DNA from: Butyrivibrio sp. INlla14
Lineage (GTDB): Bacteria > Bacillota > Clostridia > Lachnospirales > Lachnospiraceae
NCBI RefSeq assembly: GCF_900102515.1
Contig: NZ_FMVS01000028.1
Span: forward strand, 1-53,974
Length of the DNA stretch: 53,974 nucleotides
Direction of reading: 5' to 3'
Below are positions 52,127 through 53,974 of the stretch, in pieces (positions within the stretch are counted from its first letter, which is position 1; each line of letters opens with the position of its first letter). The notes beneath the pieces are model-generated. The model had not been told where the DNA came from. It made no database searches and saw nothing but the letters and a program-made list of their open reading frames with translations. The translations under genes were made by a program, and so were the position numbers.

Positions 52127-52465
52127 AGAAATAGAGATGTTTCCGATGTAAGAGCATCGTAAAAAGTTGTGCTGTAGATGGAGCAGGGTAAGCTTTCCAC
52201 CACATAAGATGCCATTTGCAGGTATCAAGCCCGGCAATGGGGATAAACGTTGTAGTCCAGGCAGGGGACTTAATTATTTCTGCACCTTTAAGGCATCTTA
52301 ACTGGGTGCTAAGGCTGACAACCAGCAGAAAACTCTTTGACACAAGACGGCATTAATGCTATATTCAAGATACAAAAAGGTACTACCCGTACAGCAACGG
52401 CTAGTCCGAAATTATACGATTATTAAAATAACCGCTAGTTTTCGAGGCTGAGCGGTTATTTTAAT
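52127..52465 (+). ncRNA. Candidate structured non-coding RNA at the element's right end
   Basis: About 340 bases between an extended -10 promoter and a strong terminator have no plausible gene. Possible pairings include CGATG/CATCG near 52149-52164, AAGATGCC (near 52207) with GGCATCTT (near 52293) closing a long-range helix, AGTCC/GGACT near 52254-52270, and GCTG/CAGC near 52313-52326. It could be a regulatory RNA, the antitoxin partner of the small convergent peptide gene, or a larger ornate RNA class. I cannot assign an Rfam family by eye. Confidence 0.45.
52422..52465. terminator. Bidirectional terminator shared by the RNA and the small peptide gene
   Basis: A perfect 15-bp stem (52422-52436 with 52451-52465) has a 14-base loop and A- and T-rich flanks. 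The stop codon of the minus-strand peptide gene lies within the stem, so convergent transcripts would overlap at their 3' ends. Confidence 0.85.
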
Positions 52466-52553
52466 GCTTGCTATTCCGACCTATGGAATAGCCGAGACCG
52501 AAGAATGTTGCGCAAAGCGCAAGTACTGCAATCAAGCCTTCCATGGTTATCAT
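52461..52553 (-). CDS. Small hydrophobic peptide, type I toxin / holin-like candidate (30 aa)
   Basis: The ATG at 52553 follows AGGAGG with a ten-base gap. The peptide has a short polar start (MITMEG), one hydrophobic helix (LIAVLALCATFFGLGY) and a basic tail ending RNSKH. That layout fits the putative holin-like toxins of type I toxin-antitoxin systems (TxpA/BsrG class), which insert into the membrane. The gene has its own good promoter, a leader of about 100 bases with possible pairing around the ribosome site, and a terminator shared with a convergent RNA. It lies between the cargo and attR, where a stabilising toxin would be useful. Confidence 0.65.
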   Translation of the reverse strand: MITMEGLIAVLALCATFFGLGYSIGRNSKH

Positions 52554-52661
52554 AGGGCAGGTTCCTCCTATAGGTATTCTCTTGCGAGTTTCTATATTAA
52601 CAGGGCTTGTACTCCCTGATAGAGGACTAACCGCGACCGTTTAGGTAGCACCAATAGCATA

Positions 52662-52689
52662 ATTATAGCAGTAATCATAGGCTTGTAAA
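52662..52689 (-). promoter_or_regulatory. Promoter of the small peptide gene
   Basis: On the minus strand TTTACA (52689-52684) and TATAAT (52667-52662) are spaced by 16 bases. Transcription would start near 52655, leaving a leader of about 100 bases before the ATG. Confidence 0.7.
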
Positions 52690-52755
52690 CTTAAATCGGT
52701 ATCGAAGATATGGAGTTATACTATTTCGTATACTGTATCTGAGAAAGCAAAAAAT

Positions 52756-52776
52756 TGTTTGACCTATTGTTTGACC
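52756..52776. repeat. Arm-type direct repeats near attR
   Basis: TGTTTGACC occurs at 52756-52764 and 52768-52776, with the same 12-base phase and orientation as the pair at 40131-40151. A further inverted, imperfect copy (GTCAAACC) is at 52795-52802. Confidence 0.7.
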
Positions 52777-52834
52777 AAGAGGTCAGTCGGTGTTGTCAAA
52801 CCTCCTTTCCATGCGGGCTTTGAGAAATTTCAAT

Positions 52835-52861
52835 CGTGTTCGAATCACGTCACTCCGATTG
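52835..52861 (+). repeat. attR, 27-bp core
   Basis: This is a direct repeat of the T arm and acceptor 3' half of tRNA-Pro, identical to 40055-40081. It is the displaced 3' end of the original tRNA gene and has no upstream tRNA body. Confidence 0.92.
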
Positions 52862-52866
52862 AAAAT

Positions 52867-52895
52867 AACCGCATAAATATGCGGTTCTTTTTATG
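52867..52895 (+). terminator. Original chromosomal terminator of tRNA-Pro
   Basis: An 8-bp perfect stem (52867-52874 with 52879-52886), a 4-base loop and a T-rich run follow the displaced tRNA end. In the unoccupied chromosome this would terminate tRNA-Pro. Confidence 0.8.
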
Positions 52896-53367
52896 TATTA
52901 GCTTTTGTGTATTAGCTTGTATGTATTGAATTTTAATTTATTTGATGAAATAAAGCTGAGAATTACGTCTTGAATTCTGTTTTATTCAAAACTACAGTAG
53001 CTCATTTCCTGAGTTACTGCTAGATTTTCCAATTATTCATTTTTATAGTAAGCCAGAGAATTTTGGACTACGAAATTTTTTTAGTGTTTTGCATACTAGC
53101 CGTAAGCTTGCTTGATTCTTACCGCTGCGGAGAAAAATAGACAATTCAGGCAGTAAGACAATTGCATACAAATCCTTTTAATTTGCAGAGTCTTACTATA
53201 GTTTTGCTTGTTTTGATAATTGAGCAGTAATCAATTTTTGAGCATACTGCTTAGAAAAATGAAATGAAGAACTAGACGTAAAAATATATGTGGTGCAGAA
53301 AAGAAAATATCTATATATTGATAGGCACTGGTTATGCGGATATAAAAGGAAATTATACCAACACAAC
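52896..53367. other. AT-rich non-coding stretch
   Basis: I see no supported gene here. There is a 10-bp dyad with one G-T pair (52995-53004 with 53010-53019). Short frames entering the tandem repeat lack ribosome sites. Confidence 0.4.
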
Positions 53368-53557
53368 GCCAAGCATCAATTTCAAGAGAGCAAGCGCAAC
53401 TTATTGCCAAGTATCAATTTCAAGAGAGCAAGCGCAACTTATTGCCAAGCATCAATTTCAAGAGAGCAAGCGCAACTTATTGCCAAGCATCAATTTCAAG
53501 AGAGCAAGCACAACTTATTGCCAAGTATCAATTTCAGGAGAATAAGCACAACAAAAT
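53368..53557. repeat. 38-bp tandem repeat, five copies
   Basis: Units begin at 53368, 53406, 53444, 53482 and 53520, each starting GCCAAG(C/T)ATCAATTTCA. The first four differ at one or two positions and the fifth has several changes. A partial sixth start (GCCAAGCGCAAT) follows. The unit is not a multiple of three, so frames crossing it shift from copy to copy and coding is unlikely. There are no spacers, so it is not a CRISPR array. Confidence 0.9.
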
Positions 53558-53693
53558 GCCAAGCGCAATCTGAGAAAAGCAGTATGACATAACGACGAGC
53601 AACAATTTTAGAAAGGAAATATCAAATTAATGAGAGGCTTCTGGCATAAAGGTGGGTACTATGCCTAACCTCTGATGTACTTTTACAATTGAA

Positions 53694-53782
53694 AAACCAT
53701 CTGTGTTTCTGTAATGTATTAGCGACTAAACTACAACATTCAGAGATACCGGAGGTACCCACAGATGGTTTCTGCTAATACA
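53694..53782. promoter_or_regulatory. Interleaved inverted repeats over the right transposase start
   Basis: AAACCATCTGTG (53694-53705) pairs with CACAGATGGTTT (53760-53771), which spans the start codon, and TGTATTAGC (53715-53723) pairs with GCTAATACA (53774-53782). The order A-B-A'-B' would form a pseudoknot or two exclusive hairpins, one hiding the start codon. The ribosome site GGAGG at 53751-53755 lies inside the loop. Confidence 0.45.
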
Positions 53783-53974
53783 CTATGTAAAAAACTGCTC
53801 AATGTCAACCATGCTGTCATAGAAGATGCAAATTTCTATGATGACCAGGATGGTGTATGCCACCTCAGGATACAGGCTAGGACTGATAAATGGCATCAGG
53901 ATGATTGCCCGTTCTGCCATAGGCGGTGCTATCGTTATGATCAGAAGACCGAGCATCCTCGCACTTGGAGGAGT
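53765..53974 (+). CDS. ISL3-like transposase, N-terminal 70 residues (runs off the window)
   Basis: ATG 53765 has GGAGG upstream. The first residues (MVSANTLCKKLLNVNHAVIE) lead to a zinc-finger-like motif CPFCHRRCYRYDQ, then HPRTWRS. The hydrophobic start followed by a CPxC finger and a tyrosine/basic segment matches the N terminus of ISL3-family transposases. The catalytic domain is outside the window, and whether the element is complete cannot be judged. Confidence 0.7.
   Translation, partial: MVSANTLCKKLLNVNHAVIEDANFYDDQDGVCHLRIQARTDKWHQDDCPFCHRRCYRYDQKTEHPRTWRS

Larger units (their letters stand above)
40055..52861. mobile_element. Integrated satellite-like element in tRNA-Pro (~12.8 kb)
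   Basis: The element lies between two 27-base direct repeats of the tRNA 3' end, so one unit is 12,780 bases. It carries a tyrosine integrase next to attL, a CHC2 zinc-finger protein and a D5-type helicase, iteron-like repeats, a repressor/M56-protease pair, eight uncharacterised polar proteins, a candidate non-coding RNA and a small membrane peptide gene. There is no capsid, portal, terminase, relaxase or type IV secretion gene. Integrase plus split P4-like primase with no structural genes fits a phage satellite or other replicating genomic island. How it moves between cells is unknown. Confidence 0.88.

Noticed and set aside
52399..52408. GGCTAGTCCG resembles the nexus of Cas9 tracrRNAs
   Set aside because: No cas gene, no repeat array and no anti-repeat is visible nearby; a ten-base match is weak.
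40055..52861. A complete prophage or a conjugative element
   Set aside because: No terminase, portal, capsid, tail, lysin, relaxase or type IV secretion gene can be recognised among the genes.
53368..53557. Tandem repeats as a CRISPR array or a repeat protein gene
   Set aside because: There are no spacers, and the 38-base unit shifts the frame at every copy; the open frames crossing it lack ribosome sites.

Overview
The window looks like chromosome of a Gram-positive anaerobe of the Lachnospiraceae, most like Butyrivibrio or a close relative (inference). Reasons: AGGAGG-type ribosome binding sites, a monomeric group-B [FeFe] hydrogenase, clpC close to radA, an MglB-like lipoprotein, the long form of PyrF, and many sensor, c-di-GMP and secreted surface proteins. 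No rRNA gene and no CRISPR array is visible.

Left edge to 10.6 kb: the 5' end of a transposase-like gene runs off the left edge, and its element seems to have removed the start of a GT39-type glycosyltransferase. A c-di-GMP cluster follows (active-looking GGDEF protein, then a degenerate GGDEF-EAL protein). After it come small genes, a lipoprotein, a ~650-bp imperfect inverted repeat that fills a convergent gap, a YczE-like membrane protein, larB, and a decayed ABC system with a permease relic and an odd ATPase.

10.6 to 31.8 kb: hydrogenase, hybrid histidine kinase, double-receiver protein and pyrF form a tight run. A secreted 5'-nucleotidase on the other strand separates pyrF from pyrE. Then come small membrane proteins, an M29 aminopeptidase, a purine block (purE, purM, purN, purD), an SH3b membrane protein, a GntR regulator, clpC and a small conserved protein. 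31.8 to 40 kb: radA, five exported proteins including a transglutaminase-like protein and an adhesin-like protein, and an MglB-like binding lipoprotein.

40,055 to 52,861: an integrated element of about 12.8 kb sits in a tRNA-Pro(AGG) gene. A 27-bp direct repeat of the tRNA 3' end marks attL and attR. A tyrosine integrase lies beside attL, and paired 9-bp arm-type repeats lie at both ends with identical 12-bp phasing. The left arm carries a split primase/helicase with a possible iteron origin. The right arm carries a BlaI-type repressor, an M56 (BlaR1-like) protease with a non-penicillin-binding sensor end, and eight polar, mostly cysteine-free proteins without signal peptides. One of these has a FliD-like C-terminal pattern. 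The right end holds a structured non-coding region and a 30-residue membrane peptide gene that converge on one terminator, the layout of a type I toxin-antitoxin pair. No capsid, portal, terminase or relaxase gene is present. This element is the best candidate here for an undescribed system: a satellite-like island whose cargo may be a set of exported, flagellar-export-like proteins under protease-controlled derepression.

Right edge: non-coding DNA with a 38-bp tandem repeat, then the first 70 codons of an ISL3-like transposase.
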